DNA of 64,000 nt from Fretibacter sp964410285. Its GTDB lineage: Bacteria; Pseudomonadota; Alphaproteobacteria; Caulobacterales; Maricaulaceae. The notes under the pieces are model-generated. The model was not told the DNA's origin and searched no databases. It saw only the letters and a list, made by a program, of their open reading frames with translations. Positions 8,063 to 16,587 of this stretch are shown piece by piece. A program made the translations under genes and the position numbers. The DNA is taken from assembly GCA_964410285.1 (NCBI GenBank), contig CAYPFR010000008.1, forward strand, positions 103,156-167,155, given 5' to 3'. Positions within the stretch are counted from its first letter, which is position 1. Each line of letters opens with the position of its first letter.

Positions 8063-9940
8063 TCACCGACGCCCGAATAGGCGTTCAATATCAACAAGTT
8101 TTAGCTCCACATACGTCGGGCGGCCGTGATTGCATTGGCCGGAATGGGGCGTGGCCTCCATTTGGCGCAAGAGGGCGTTCATTTCCGGCCCCGTCAGGCG
8201 GCGGCCCGCCCGCACGCTGCCGTGACACGCCATAGTCCCGCAAACATGCTCAAAGCGCTCCTTAAGGCTCAGCGCCTCATCATATTCCGCCAAATCATCG
8301 GCGAGGTCGCGCAAAAGGCCCTGCACATCCATTTCTCCCAAAAGCGCCGGCGTCTCGCGCACAGCCAGCGCGCCCGTGCCAAAAGGCTCTAGGATAAGGC
8401 CCATCTCTTCAAGCTCTTCGCGGCGTGCCAAAATCCGCGCGCAGTCCCCTTCCCCCAGATCAACAATATCAGGAATAAGCAAGGCCTGACGCTCCACGCC
8501 TTTGCCAGCCATAGCCGCCTTCATGCGCTCATAGACAAGGCGTTCATGGGCAGCGTGCTGATCGACAATGACGATGCCGTCTGCGGTCTGCGCGACCACA
8601 TAGGTCTCGTGAAGCTGCGCGCGCGCCGCGCCGAGCGGACGCTCTGTCATATCCTCGGCGGGCTGGCCGGCCTCCGGCATTATGCCCGAGTCGTCAAAGC
8701 CGCCAAAATGCACGCTATCTTCTTCAACCTTGGCCGAGAAACCATCGACAAGCGGCTGCATTTGCGGATTTATAGGCGGCGGTGCGCGGTAACCGCTATA
8801 GCGGCTTCCATAATTGCCTTGCAGGGGTAAGCCGCCGCCTGCGCCTATCTGGCCCGGCTGAATTTTGCCTAAGGCATAATCGGAAACCGTACGACTGGCC
8901 CGGTGCCCCGCCCCAGCCAGAGCATGGCGCAGCGCCGAGACAATAAGACCGCGTACCAGCCCCGGATTGCGAAAACGCACTTCGGTTTTTGCCGGATGCA
9001 CATTCACGTCAACATGGGTCATAGGCAGATCAAGATAAAGCGCCGTGACGGCATGGCGATCACGGGCAAGAAAATCCTGATAGGCCCCTCGCACTGCGCC
9101 GTGAAGTAATTTATCGCGCACAGGACGGCCATTCACAAACAAATATTGATGCTGCGCATTGCCGCGCGAAAATGTCGGCAACCCCGCAAACCCTGTCAAA
9201 ACGATCCCTTCGCGCTCTGTCTCTATGGCTAGGGCATTTTCGCCAAATTCATTGCCAAGGATCGCCGCGAGGCGCGAGAGGCGCGCATCCTCCCGGTCGC
9301 CCGCGCTGCCTTTGACCTTAAGGCTAGTGCGCGCCGCATTTCCAAGGGTCAGGCTAACTTGCGGGTTTGCCATAGCGATGCGTTTGATAATATCGGAGAT
9401 CGCAAGCGCCTCAGAGCGCTCGGATTTCAAAAATTTTAGCCGCGCGGGCGTGGCGTAAAACAGATCGCGCACCTCAACCCGTGTTCCCGATAATCCCCAG
9501 CGAGGCGCGGGACGGGCGGCGCTTACCCTCCCGCCTTCAACACTTAGGCTCCATGCGGAGCCTTCGCCCAAAATTTGAGAGGTCAGGGTCAGCCGCGCCA
9601 CAGAACCAATGGAGGGCAAGGCCTCGCCGCGAAAGCCCATTGTCCCAATATTGAGCAAATCCCACGCCCCTGCCGCATCAGGCTTTAGTTTGGAGGTTGC
9701 GTGGCGTTCCACGGCGAGCGGCAACTCGGCCTCGCTCATGCCTTTACCATTGTCCGTGACGGTGATTAGCGTGCGGCCCCCATCCTCATAGCGAATATCA
9801 ATTTCGCTCGCGCCGGCATCAATGGCGTTCTCTACCAGTTCTTTTATAACGCTGGCGGGGCGCTCTATGACCTCACCGGCCGCAATGCGGTTCACTGTCT
9901 CGCTGGGCAGGCGGCGAATCGATATGGGATCAGCAGGCAT
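8063..9940 (-). CDS. mutL: DNA mismatch repair protein MutL, endonuclease type
   Basis: MutL couples mismatch recognition by MutS to strand incision. The 625-aa protein has a GHKL ATPase domain with E37 in ELVENAIDAGA, DNGKG at 63-67 and GFRGEAL at 102-108; a Pro/Gly-rich linker covers about 350-430. The C-terminal domain contains the metal-binding endonuclease motif DQHA(X)2E(X)4E starting near residue 460, plus QCNHGRP near 601-607. This is the nicking form found in bacteria lacking MutH. The ATG at 9940 is the start; a TTG six bases further upstream is less likely. Identity is secure. Confidence 0.97.
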   Translation of the reverse strand: MPADPISIRRLPSETVNRIAAGEVIERPASVIKELVENAIDAGASEIDIRYEDGGRTLITVTDNGKGMSEAELPLAVERHATSKLKPDAAGAWDLLNIGTMGFRGEALPSIGSVARLTLTSQILGEGSAWSLSVEGGRVSAARPAPRWGLSGTRVEVRDLFYATPARLKFLKSERSEALAISDIIKRIAMANPQVSLTLGNAARTSLKVKGSAGDREDARLSRLAAILGNEFGENALAIETEREGIVLTGFAGLPTFSRGNAQHQYLFVNGRPVRDKLLHGAVRGAYQDFLARDRHAVTALYLDLPMTHVDVNVHPAKTEVRFRNPGLVRGLIVSALRHALAGAGHRASRTVSDYALGKIQPGQIGAGGGLPLQGNYGSRYSGYRAPPPINPQMQPLVDGFSAKVEEDSVHFGGFDDSGIMPEAGQPAEDMTERPLGAARAQLHETYVVAQTADGIVIVDQHAAHERLVYERMKAAMAGKGVERQALLIPDIVDLGEGDCARILARREELEEMGLILEPFGTGALAVRETPALLGEMDVQGLLRDLADDLAEYDEALSLKERFEHVCGTMACHGSVRAGRRLTGPEMNALLRQMEATPHSGQCNHGRPTYVELKLVDIERLFGRR

Positions 9941-10023
9941 AGCCAAAGGTTACGCGCTTATGCGGGCAAAGCCCATGGTTTCCCGCTATTGCGTGTGGAT
10001 GAGCGCAGGCGCTAAGATGAAGT

Positions 10024-10497
10024 ATGGGAATAATGATCTATATTGATGCCGATGCCTGCCCCGTGCGCGAGGAATGCTACCGCGTAGCAGAGCGCCATAA
10101 CGTCCCTGTGGTGGTTGTGAGCAATAGCTATCTGCGTATTCCCAAACATCCGCTGTTTTCTGCCGCCGTGGTCGATGACAGTTTTGACGCGGCGGATGAT
10201 TATATCGCCGAGCGCGCAAATAGTCTGAGCGTCGTCATCACCTCCGATATCTTGCTCGCGCAAAGGTGCCTCATGGCCGGCGCGCGGGTCCTGGCCGCCA
10301 GCGGCAAGGCCTTTGACAATGACTCCATCGGGTCCGCGATTGCGGCGCGCGCCATTATGGCCGACCTGCGCGCGGGGGCCGAGCAGCCCAATCTTGGCGG
10401 CCCTGCGCCCTTTTCGGCGAGAGATCGCTCGCGGTTTTTAGAGGCGCTACATCTGGCACTTGAGCGGCTGAAACGCGGGATAATCGGCACGCCCTAA
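10024..10497 (+). CDS. YaiI/YqxD family protein (UPF0178, DUF188)
   Basis: A 157-aa cytoplasmic protein of the conserved YaiI/YqxD family, recognised by the N-terminal YIDADACPV and by the later stretch SVVITSDILLAQR; the fold is thought to be PIN-nuclease-like. No cellular role is established. The ATG at 10024 has no good ribosome site; the ATG at 10033 (MIYIDADACP) is preceded by GGGA and matches the family N terminus better, so the true protein may be three residues shorter. It is divergent from mutL with an 83-bp gap. Confidence 0.88.
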   Translation: MGIMIYIDADACPVREECYRVAERHNVPVVVVSNSYLRIPKHPLFSAAVVDDSFDAADDYIAERANSLSVVITSDILLAQRCLMAGARVLAASGKAFDNDSIGSAIAARAIMADLRAGAEQPNLGGPAPFSARDRSRFLEALHLALERLKRGIIGTP

Positions 10498-10551
10498 CCG
10501 ATCCACCTTAACTGTTTGCGCCAGATAGCCATTCTGAGGCGAATGAGACCG

Positions 10552-11208
10552 TCAGCTTTTTGCCGCGCAAGCCTCAAACCAGACATCTTTATTATTTATG
10601 GGCCGGCATTCACCCTGCTGCAGGCGCGCAATACGGGCTATGCGTTCCGTGAAAATCTTATTGCGCGTCCTATAGTTCAAAACACCCGGCGAAATCATTA
10701 CGGAGATGAGTTCAATAAACTGGCTATCGTTGAGTTCATGAGGAACAGCTCCGTAAAAGGACTGGCTCGCCTTAAAAAATCCAACCGTCCATCCATCGGG
10801 TCCATGCCCCATGGGAACGGTCTCAAGAAATAACGCGAGCACCTCTTCTTTGGTGAGATGTTTTTCGAGTGCGAGCGCATATGTCGTTTGGCGGATTTTA
10901 CCAATGCCCGGCTTAAACGCTTTAAAGGCAAGCCGTTTTGAAAGAGATTGCGTTATCGTTGTTATGCCCGCCCCGGCCGTTTTGACATCAACGCCCCTAT
11001 GATCATAAAAACCGGGGTCTTGCACTCGCAGCAAAAACTCAAGGCGCTCTTGGCCCAGCGCATCTGCCCCTTGCCTCATATACGTAAGGGTTTTAGCTCT
11101 TTCTTTAAGGTCGCCGGAATGTGATGCGGCGGACACATAGCCAGAGGCCGCATATGCCAAGACGGCTATTAAAACGGCAGTCAGAAAGAATAGCAGAGCC
11201 TTTTTCAC
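10552..11208 (-). CDS. GT51 transglycosylase-fold protein lacking both catalytic glutamates
   Basis: A 218-aa protein with an N-terminal membrane/signal segment (residues 3-24) and a GT51 peptidoglycan glycosyltransferase domain like that of MtgA and class A PBPs. Fold motifs are clear: VQDPGFYDHRGVD (62-74) aligns with motif I, GITTITQSL (81-89) with motif II, and KIRQ...ALALEKHLTKEEVL (104-124) with motif III. In active enzymes motif I has Glu-Asp and motif III has RKxxE; here both catalytic Glu positions read Gln (Q63 and Q107). The fold looks intact and the reading frame is open, so this is probably a non-polymerising homologue that binds lipid II or other wall enzymes (inference). It has its own start, about 110 bp from the lipoprotein gene upstream of it. 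Confidence 0.82.
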   Translation of the reverse strand: MKKALLFFLTAVLIAVLAYAASGYVSAASHSGDLKERAKTLTYMRQGADALGQERLEFLLRVQDPGFYDHRGVDVKTAGAGITTITQSLSKRLAFKAFKPGIGKIRQTTYALALEKHLTKEEVLALFLETVPMGHGPDGWTVGFFKASQSFYGAVPHELNDSQFIELISVMISPGVLNYRTRNKIFTERIARIARLQQGECRPINNKDVWFEACAAKS

Positions 11209-11322
11209 ATGTCCCCCTCGGCATTTTCTATGCCGGGAATATGCCGCAAATGAGTCTAGATAATCTTTCCTGAGGTGATGAACACCCCTTTGGCGGCCTC
11301 AAGAGCTAATCTTCGCAGCGGC

Positions 11323-11865
11323 CTAAAGGCCGGGGAGTTTCGCCCGGCCCGGCTTACGCATAATCGTCACGTCGCCGCCGCCCGTCGCCTTTTTGATAGA
11401 TTCAAGGCGTTTGGCTTCCACCTCCGGATCAAGCGGCGAACCATCGGGAAGCCGTACAGCGCCGTCCTTCCAGAAAAGAATACGGCTGGAGAAGCCATCT
11501 GTTTTACGCTCAACGCTATTCTCGCCGTCAATTTCAAGGCGGACTTCTTGATTGGCTTGGCCAACGCCCGCTTTGGTCATAAGTACGATTTCCCCGCGCG
11601 TGGGCTCTGTTGGGTCGATATCCCCGATAAGCGCTTGGCGTGCGGCGGCTTGGGAATAGTTATTCTCTGCGCTGGATTCGCCAACGCGCGGCGGCAAGAG
11701 ATTATATTCCGGCGGCACGACAAGCGGCGCTTTGGTCAAGATATTAAACTCATTTGGCGCAGTTGTTGTCAGGCCAAGGCGCTTGGAAGCGCTGGCGCAA
11801 GCGGTAAGTGAACCGGCCGCAGCCAAAACCACTGCGAGTTTTAAAACTTGAGAAGAGTGCGTCAT
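11323..11865 (-). CDS. DUF3035 lipoprotein, BamF-like
   Basis: A 180-aa lipoprotein. The signal peptide ends in a lipobox LTAC with the lipidated cysteine at C23. The mature part begins with the DUF3035 hallmark APNEFNILTKAPLVVPPEYN (36-55). This alphaproteobacterial family has been linked to the outer-membrane beta-barrel assembly complex as subunit BamF. The ATG at 11865 is chosen because it gives a clean lipoprotein signal; an upstream in-frame ATG at 11940 would add 25 residues that do not look like a signal. It lies downstream of lspA, whose product would process it; this pairing is common in alphaproteobacteria. Confidence 0.85.
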   Translation of the reverse strand: MTHSSQVLKLAVVLAAAGSLTACASASKRLGLTTTAPNEFNILTKAPLVVPPEYNLLPPRVGESSAENNYSQAAARQALIGDIDPTEPTRGEIVLMTKAGVGQANQEVRLEIDGENSVERKTDGFSSRILFWKDGAVRLPDGSPLDPEVEAKRLESIKKATGGGDVTIMRKPGRAKLPGL

Positions 11866-12053
11866 AACAAATCCTGTTTCGGGCAAATCCTGTCTAAGGC
11901 CAATTCGCCGTGGCCAATTCTGTTTACGGCTAAAAGGCACGGTTCAGGCGCACCGACGAGTAACGCCATAAGAATCTGTTTGTCTTTACCCCAGCGCGCG
12001 CGCCGCGCCAAGTAAACATCTGGTTATTTTTCACCCATATCGCGCGAAGCGCG

Positions 12054-12578
12054 CTAGGCTTTTGGGCCAGCCTCACCGCCTTCTTTGGGCGCAAGAAAAC
12101 TTGCAGCGATCAAGCCGATAACCCCCACGGTGATCGCGCTATCTGCGACATTAAAGACCCAGTGAAAACCAATATCGCCAAAGTTGATGAAATCTGTCAC
12201 CGCCCCGTAAAGCGCACGATCAATCCCATTGCCAATGGCCCCGCCAATAATCAGGCTCAGCGAGATTTGCGAAAGCCGGTCTTTTGTGTCTTTCAGCACA
12301 TAGATCAATGCCGCGCTCATCACGAGAGCAAAGACCGTCAAAATCCAGCGCTTGATAGAGCTATCGCCTTGCAGCAAACCCCAGCTTACCCCTTGATTAC
12401 AGACAAGCGCCAAATCAACGATAGGCGAGAGCTCTTTGGTTAGGCCGGGATAGGGGTTGATTTCGCAGGCATTCATTGGCTGGTCGAAAATTGAGATCGC
12501 CCAATATTTCGTGAGCTGGTCAATGATGACCACAAAAAGCGGACCTAAAAAACCATAGATAAGGAGCGTTTTTTTCAT
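12054..12578 (-). CDS. lspA: Lipoprotein signal peptidase (signal peptidase II)
   Basis: LspA is the inner-membrane aspartyl protease that cleaves prolipoproteins after lipidation. The 174-aa protein has four hydrophobic helices and the two conserved catalytic regions: N..GNGIDRALYG and VTDFINFG with the Asp residues, followed by FNVADSAI. The ATG at 12578 (MKKTLLIYGF) gives the usual length; a TTG at 12644 would start inside the terminator of the TonB receptor gene. The DUF3035 lipoprotein gene follows on the same strand. Confidence 0.95.
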   Translation of the reverse strand: MKKTLLIYGFLGPLFVVIIDQLTKYWAISIFDQPMNACEINPYPGLTKELSPIVDLALVCNQGVSWGLLQGDSSIKRWILTVFALVMSAALIYVLKDTKDRLSQISLSLIIGGAIGNGIDRALYGAVTDFINFGDIGFHWVFNVADSAITVGVIGLIAASFLAPKEGGEAGPKA

Positions 12579-12642
12579 AGGGAGGAAATGCCACGCACGC
12601 CTTGGATTCGCAAGGCGGGATATCGGGCTGAGCGCTGGGCGC

Positions 12643-12671
12643 AAAAAAAACGGCAGGCCAGAGGCCTGCCG
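12643..12671 (-). terminator. Intrinsic terminator of the TonB receptor gene
   Basis: On the minus strand a perfect 9-bp stem CGGCAGGCC / GGCCTGCCG with a 3-nt loop is followed directly by eight T residues. It lies 24 nt past the receptor stop and before lspA, so lspA needs its own promoter in the following 60 bp. Confidence 0.93.
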
Positions 12672-12694
12672 CAGTAATCAATATCTAGAGGAGA

Positions 12695-15592
12695 CTAGAA
12701 GCGTGTCTTCAGGCTCGCAAAGAATGTACGGCCAAAGACGTCATATGAGGCAGGGTATGTATTGGCCTGCTCATCATTGTCACCGATGACTGGTGGCTCT
12801 TTATCAAGAACGTTGTTCGCACCAACTGTCAGAGCGAACTGATCAGAGATGTCCCAAGATGTTGAAAGATCGAAGTAGTGACGGGCACTAATGCTATCAA
12901 CAGTGTTGACGCCTTCGCCTGCATCATCATCGACGCTTCCAACCATACGCCAGCCGAGCTGCACGCCAACTGGACCCTTGTTCCAGTTAGATGTCACGCG
13001 GTGACGATAGTTTGGATCAGGTTCACCACAAGTCGTACCAAATTCGCCGGCACATTCAACAACGTCCGCGCCAACAAAGGCTGTGAAGTCGTTTTTGATG
13101 TTATAAGTACCGAGATAGTTGAAACCAAGTGACCCTTTGTCACCCAGATCAAAATCGTAATCAGCAGCGATATCGACACCTGAGACTTCGACAGAGGCAG
13201 CGTTTTGAGCTGACAATGAGATGAAATCGATCGGACCACCAGGACGACGCGTTACCACGTCACAGAACTGCGATCCTGCACCACCAAATTCGGTGTTGTT
13301 ATAGCAGATATCCAGAACATTGTTTGCGCTACCGCCGAAGGCAGCAATCGCGTCATTGATGGTGATGTCATAATAGTCGACTGAAAGCGATAGGCCTTCG
13401 ATGACGGCTGGCTGAACAACGAAACCGATTGTGTATGTATCGGCCTTTTCAACGTCAAGCTGATCATTACCACCCGCAAGTGTTCTGACCTGACCTGAAA
13501 TTGTGTTGATCGCATTTGTGCCTACGATATTCGCAGGGACGCCAGTGGCGACACAAACCGCAGCAACTGCTGCAGATGGGTTACCCGCCGCTGAACATGG
13601 GTCAACCGCACCCGGGAAACCTTCTGCGATTGGCGCGAAGAGTTCACCAATGTTCGGTGCACGTACCGCGCGGTTGTAGTTACCACGGATACGGAACTGA
13701 TCATTAATCGCCCACTCACCGCCGATTTTATAGGCTTCAACGCCGCCGGCTGTAGAGTAGTCGGAGTAACGACCCGCTAGATCGAGCGTGATGCGCTCGG
13801 CAAATGGGGCGTTGGCCACGACTGGGATTGAAAGCTCGCCGTAAACAGACGCAACTTCGAAAGCACCACCTGATGGCGGAGACCCGTTAAAGCCAGCAAT
13901 TGTTGAGGCCGCAACATCTTGCGATGGGCGGAAATCCGCTGAGTTTTCGATATATTCTGCACCGATCGCAACACCGATTGGGTCTTCGCTGATGCGAAGG
14001 CTACCGAGGTCACCAGACAGGTTACCCTGAACGATTGTCTGAGTGAACTCAGACGTCGCAGCAGCCGCTGTGTTGATAAAGTCAGCAGCAGATTGGCTAA
14101 TGTTACCAGCACCGAAGATATTCAGAGGTGAACATCCAACGGTACCGCCGTTTGCACTTGTATCCGCACACGTTGGGTTACCAGAGGCATCCAGATCGAC
14201 GTTACCGTCACCATCAGCATCGGCCAATAGGAGAGCTTGGTCATAACGGCCACGGTTTACGTTACCATTTTGCGTTTGGGCGCGAACAGTGCGGCCCTCT
14301 TGGAAATAGGCGTCATATGACCATGTGTCAGTCAGATCACCACGCAGACCAATTGTGATTTGGAACGCATCATTGATGTCTTGAGTTTGGCGCGGGCCAA
14401 CTTCTTCGAGACGACGACCAAAGAAGCCTGTCGCTGTATCATCAATGCCGTCACCATCGGTATCCACACCATCGCCATAAGCAGACGACAGAACATTCTG
14501 AGCATTAGGGGTCAGGAATGGGTTTCCGTCGAGTGAGATTTGAGAGAACTGGAAGATCGGCGTTGGTGCCAATTCCGAGTCAACGCGGTTCTGCGCGAAG
14601 GATGCGCGAGAGTAGATCTCGATTTTGTCATTAATCTCATAGCTGCCTAGAGCTGTGATTGTAAAGCGCTCTTGTGGCAACTGTAGGAAGTTAACCGGTG
14701 CGTAGTTATAGAAGTCATTGACTTGGCCGCCGGCAACGAATGGACGAATATCGCCATTGGAGGTGAAGATGGCGTTTCCGTTGCCATTTCCAATTGATGG
14801 AAGACCATTGCCGCCGTTGAAGTTGCCGTTCGCAGCAAACGCAAATGCTGTTGCATTTGGCGTACCGGATGAACCACCTGGCTCAAGACCGCCATTACCA
14901 TCGTTAAAGAGAGCAACTTCGGAGAAATCGCGGTCGCCTTGGAAGAGCGCTTCACGATTGGCGTAAGATACGTTCATAACAACGTTACCGCGGCCATTAT
15001 CAAGGTTAGCACCGATTGTAGCGTCGATATTGAAAAGACCGGCATCACCGCGGTCAGTTGAGGAGTAACCGATATTGGTTTCTGCACCTTCAAAGTCGTC
15101 TTTGAGAATGAAGTTAACAACACCCGCAACCGCATCAGCACCGTAAACAGATGACGCGCCGCCTGTCAGAACTTCGACGTTCTGGATCAAGCTCGTTGGG
15201 ATTGTGTTCAAATCAACAACGCCGTTCTGGCCGAATGGGATCATCCGTGTGCCGTTTACAAGAACAAGCGTCCGGTTTGACCCGATACCGCGAAGATCAA
15301 CAGTCGCAGAACCATTACCCGGGTTGTTTGACGTACGGTCAAGGCCAGGAACAGTTTGCGGAAGTGTGTTCAGCAAGTTTTCTGTGTTGATAGAGAATGT
15401 GTTTTCAAACTGAGTTGCGTCAACGGTTGAAATTGGAGAATTAGAAATGAAATCTTTTTTCTTGATCCGTGAACCTGTCACGACGATTTCGTCTTCTTCC
15501 ACCTGAGCATTTGCAGGCACGGCGGCTGCGCCGAATGTTACGGCCGACAAAAGTGTTGTCAGCAATAACTGCTTTTTGTTCATTTTAGTCAC
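12695..15592 (-). CDS. TonB-dependent outer-membrane receptor
   Basis: A 965-aa TonB-dependent receptor that takes up a ligand across the outer membrane using TonB-ExbBD energy. Residues 1-29 are a signal peptide ending ANAQ; the TonB-box region EDEIVVTGSRI follows; the plug domain has DLRGIGSNRTLVLVNGTRM and ASSVYGADAVAGVVNFILK; the rest is the 22-strand barrel ending in the sorting phenylalanine (FFASLKTRF). GTG at 15592 has AAGGGG 6 nt upstream and is preferred; ATG at 15583 is three codons in. The gene uses a narrower codon set and has lower GC than its neighbours, resembling the ribosomal genes, as expected for an abundant protein. The ligand is unknown; large receptors of this plug type often handle oligosaccharides or peptides. 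Confidence 0.95.
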   Translation of the reverse strand: MTKMNKKQLLLTTLLSAVTFGAAAVPANAQVEEDEIVVTGSRIKKKDFISNSPISTVDATQFENTFSINTENLLNTLPQTVPGLDRTSNNPGNGSATVDLRGIGSNRTLVLVNGTRMIPFGQNGVVDLNTIPTSLIQNVEVLTGGASSVYGADAVAGVVNFILKDDFEGAETNIGYSSTDRGDAGLFNIDATIGANLDNGRGNVVMNVSYANREALFQGDRDFSEVALFNDGNGGLEPGGSSGTPNATAFAFAANGNFNGGNGLPSIGNGNGNAIFTSNGDIRPFVAGGQVNDFYNYAPVNFLQLPQERFTITALGSYEINDKIEIYSRASFAQNRVDSELAPTPIFQFSQISLDGNPFLTPNAQNVLSSAYGDGVDTDGDGIDDTATGFFGRRLEEVGPRQTQDINDAFQITIGLRGDLTDTWSYDAYFQEGRTVRAQTQNGNVNRGRYDQALLLADADGDGNVDLDASGNPTCADTSANGGTVGCSPLNIFGAGNISQSAADFINTAAAATSEFTQTIVQGNLSGDLGSLRISEDPIGVAIGAEYIENSADFRPSQDVAASTIAGFNGSPPSGGAFEVASVYGELSIPVVANAPFAERITLDLAGRYSDYSTAGGVEAYKIGGEWAINDQFRIRGNYNRAVRAPNIGELFAPIAEGFPGAVDPCSAAGNPSAAVAAVCVATGVPANIVGTNAINTISGQVRTLAGGNDQLDVEKADTYTIGFVVQPAVIEGLSLSVDYYDITINDAIAAFGGSANNVLDICYNNTEFGGAGSQFCDVVTRRPGGPIDFISLSAQNAASVEVSGVDIAADYDFDLGDKGSLGFNYLGTYNIKNDFTAFVGADVVECAGEFGTTCGEPDPNYRHRVTSNWNKGPVGVQLGWRMVGSVDDDAGEGVNTVDSISARHYFDLSTSWDISDQFALTVGANNVLDKEPPVIGDNDEQANTYPASYDVFGRTFFASLKTRF

Positions 15593-15622
15593 TTAGAACC
15601 CCTTCGAACTGGTCTATGTTGG

Positions 15623-15671
15623 TTGATGCGCGGTAGCCGCACATTTTTATTGATGCGGAAAACGCACATTT
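15623..15671. promoter_or_regulatory. Paired imperfect palindromes upstream of the TonB receptor
   Basis: Two copies of the pattern TTGATGCG - N5-7 - CGCACATTT stand in tandem: 15623-15646 with a 7-nt spacer and 15650-15671 with a 5-nt spacer. Each copy is itself an imperfect inverted repeat (ATGCG / CGCACAT). They lie 31-80 nt upstream of the receptor start, where a promoter, operator pair or structured 5' leader is expected. The bound regulator is unknown. Confidence 0.55.
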
Positions 15672-15948
15672 AGGGCACGCGTATAGCGCAGAGATGCCTC
15701 GCCGAAGCCAGACATAATCTCGAACTAACTAGAGGAGAGACACTATAAACTCAAGATGGATTCCTCTTAATTTTCCCCGGCGTCAACAATTTCTTTAAAC
15801 TGTTGCAAAAATACACGCTATTTCCCCGCCCGTCTCCGCCCGCTCAACTCAAAGCGAAGCTATTGCAAAGGGGCGAGTTGGCTTTTAGAATTTAGGCAGG
15901 CATGTTAAGCTGTAAAAAACACCCTTTTACTGGGGCCCAGCAAGGAAA
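15672..15948. other. Non-coding gap between divergent receptor and secreted-protein genes
   Basis: Together with the paired palindromes this makes a 356-bp gene-free stretch. It contains a spaced inverted repeat AGAGGA (15731-15736) / TCCTCT (15762-15767) around a TATAAA-like string at 15744-15749, and another CAACA / TGTTG repeat at 15784-15805. Promoters for both divergent genes are expected here, but I cannot place -35 and -10 boxes with confidence. No open frame with a ribosome site is seen. Confidence 0.4.
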
Positions 15949-16485
15949 ATGAAGATGAGCTTTAGAGTGTTAATCCTAACCACCGCCCTCGCGGCGACCT
16001 CCGCTAGCGCCCAAGTTCAGGAGGCGTCCTCTAGCCCGCTCGCCAGTATCTATGCTTGCAAGGACATTACGGCGGAAAAACCCCGCCTCGCTTGTTATGA
16101 TGAGGCCGTGGGCCGACTGCAAGAGCGCGAATCAAACAAAGATTTCGTCGCAATCGACTCGCAGGCGGCCAAAAAGCTCAATCGTGAAGCCTTTGGCTTT
16201 ACCCTACCGTCATTGCCAAAACTCAAGTTATTTTCGAATGAAGACGGGCAAAAGGACGATGATACGATTGATCTGGCGGTCAAAACTGTGAGCAAACGCC
16301 ATAATGGCTACACGCTTGTGATGAAAAACGGACAGGTCTGGAAGAGTGTCGGCGGGCGGTTGAATTACGTGCCCAAGGGCGATCTCACAGCGCGCATATC
16401 ACGCGGCGCAATCGGGAGCTATAAACTGAGTATTTCCAACGGCAAGGACCGTGTCCGCGGCCTTAAGGTAAAGCGCATAGAGTAA
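15949..16485 (+). CDS. Small exported protein with a RLACYD motif, function unknown
   Basis: A 178-aa protein with a signal peptide (cleavage near SASAQ). The mature N terminus has a cysteine pair in the pattern IYACKDI...PRLACYD (about residues 34-51), a signature seen in many short proteobacterial secreted proteins of unknown role. The C-terminal half, from about residue 105, looks like a small beta-rich domain (TVSKRHNGYTLVMKNGQVW) with basic character. Two start codons are possible: 15949 and 15955; AAGGA is better spaced for the second. It is a single gene, divergent from the TonB receptor. I cannot assign a function. Confidence 0.75.
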   Translation: MKMSFRVLILTTALAATSASAQVQEASSSPLASIYACKDITAEKPRLACYDEAVGRLQERESNKDFVAIDSQAAKKLNREAFGFTLPSLPKLKLFSNEDGQKDDDTIDLAVKTVSKRHNGYTLVMKNGQVWKSVGGRLNYVPKGDLTARISRGAIGSYKLSISNGKDRVRGLKVKRIE

Positions 16486-16587
16486 TCACAACTCCCGCCA
16501 ACCCCTGCCCCATTCTCACATTAATTTCATATGGCATTATTGCGTAAGGCGCTATAAGGCCTAAACATTGGTATAGATGGACATGCA

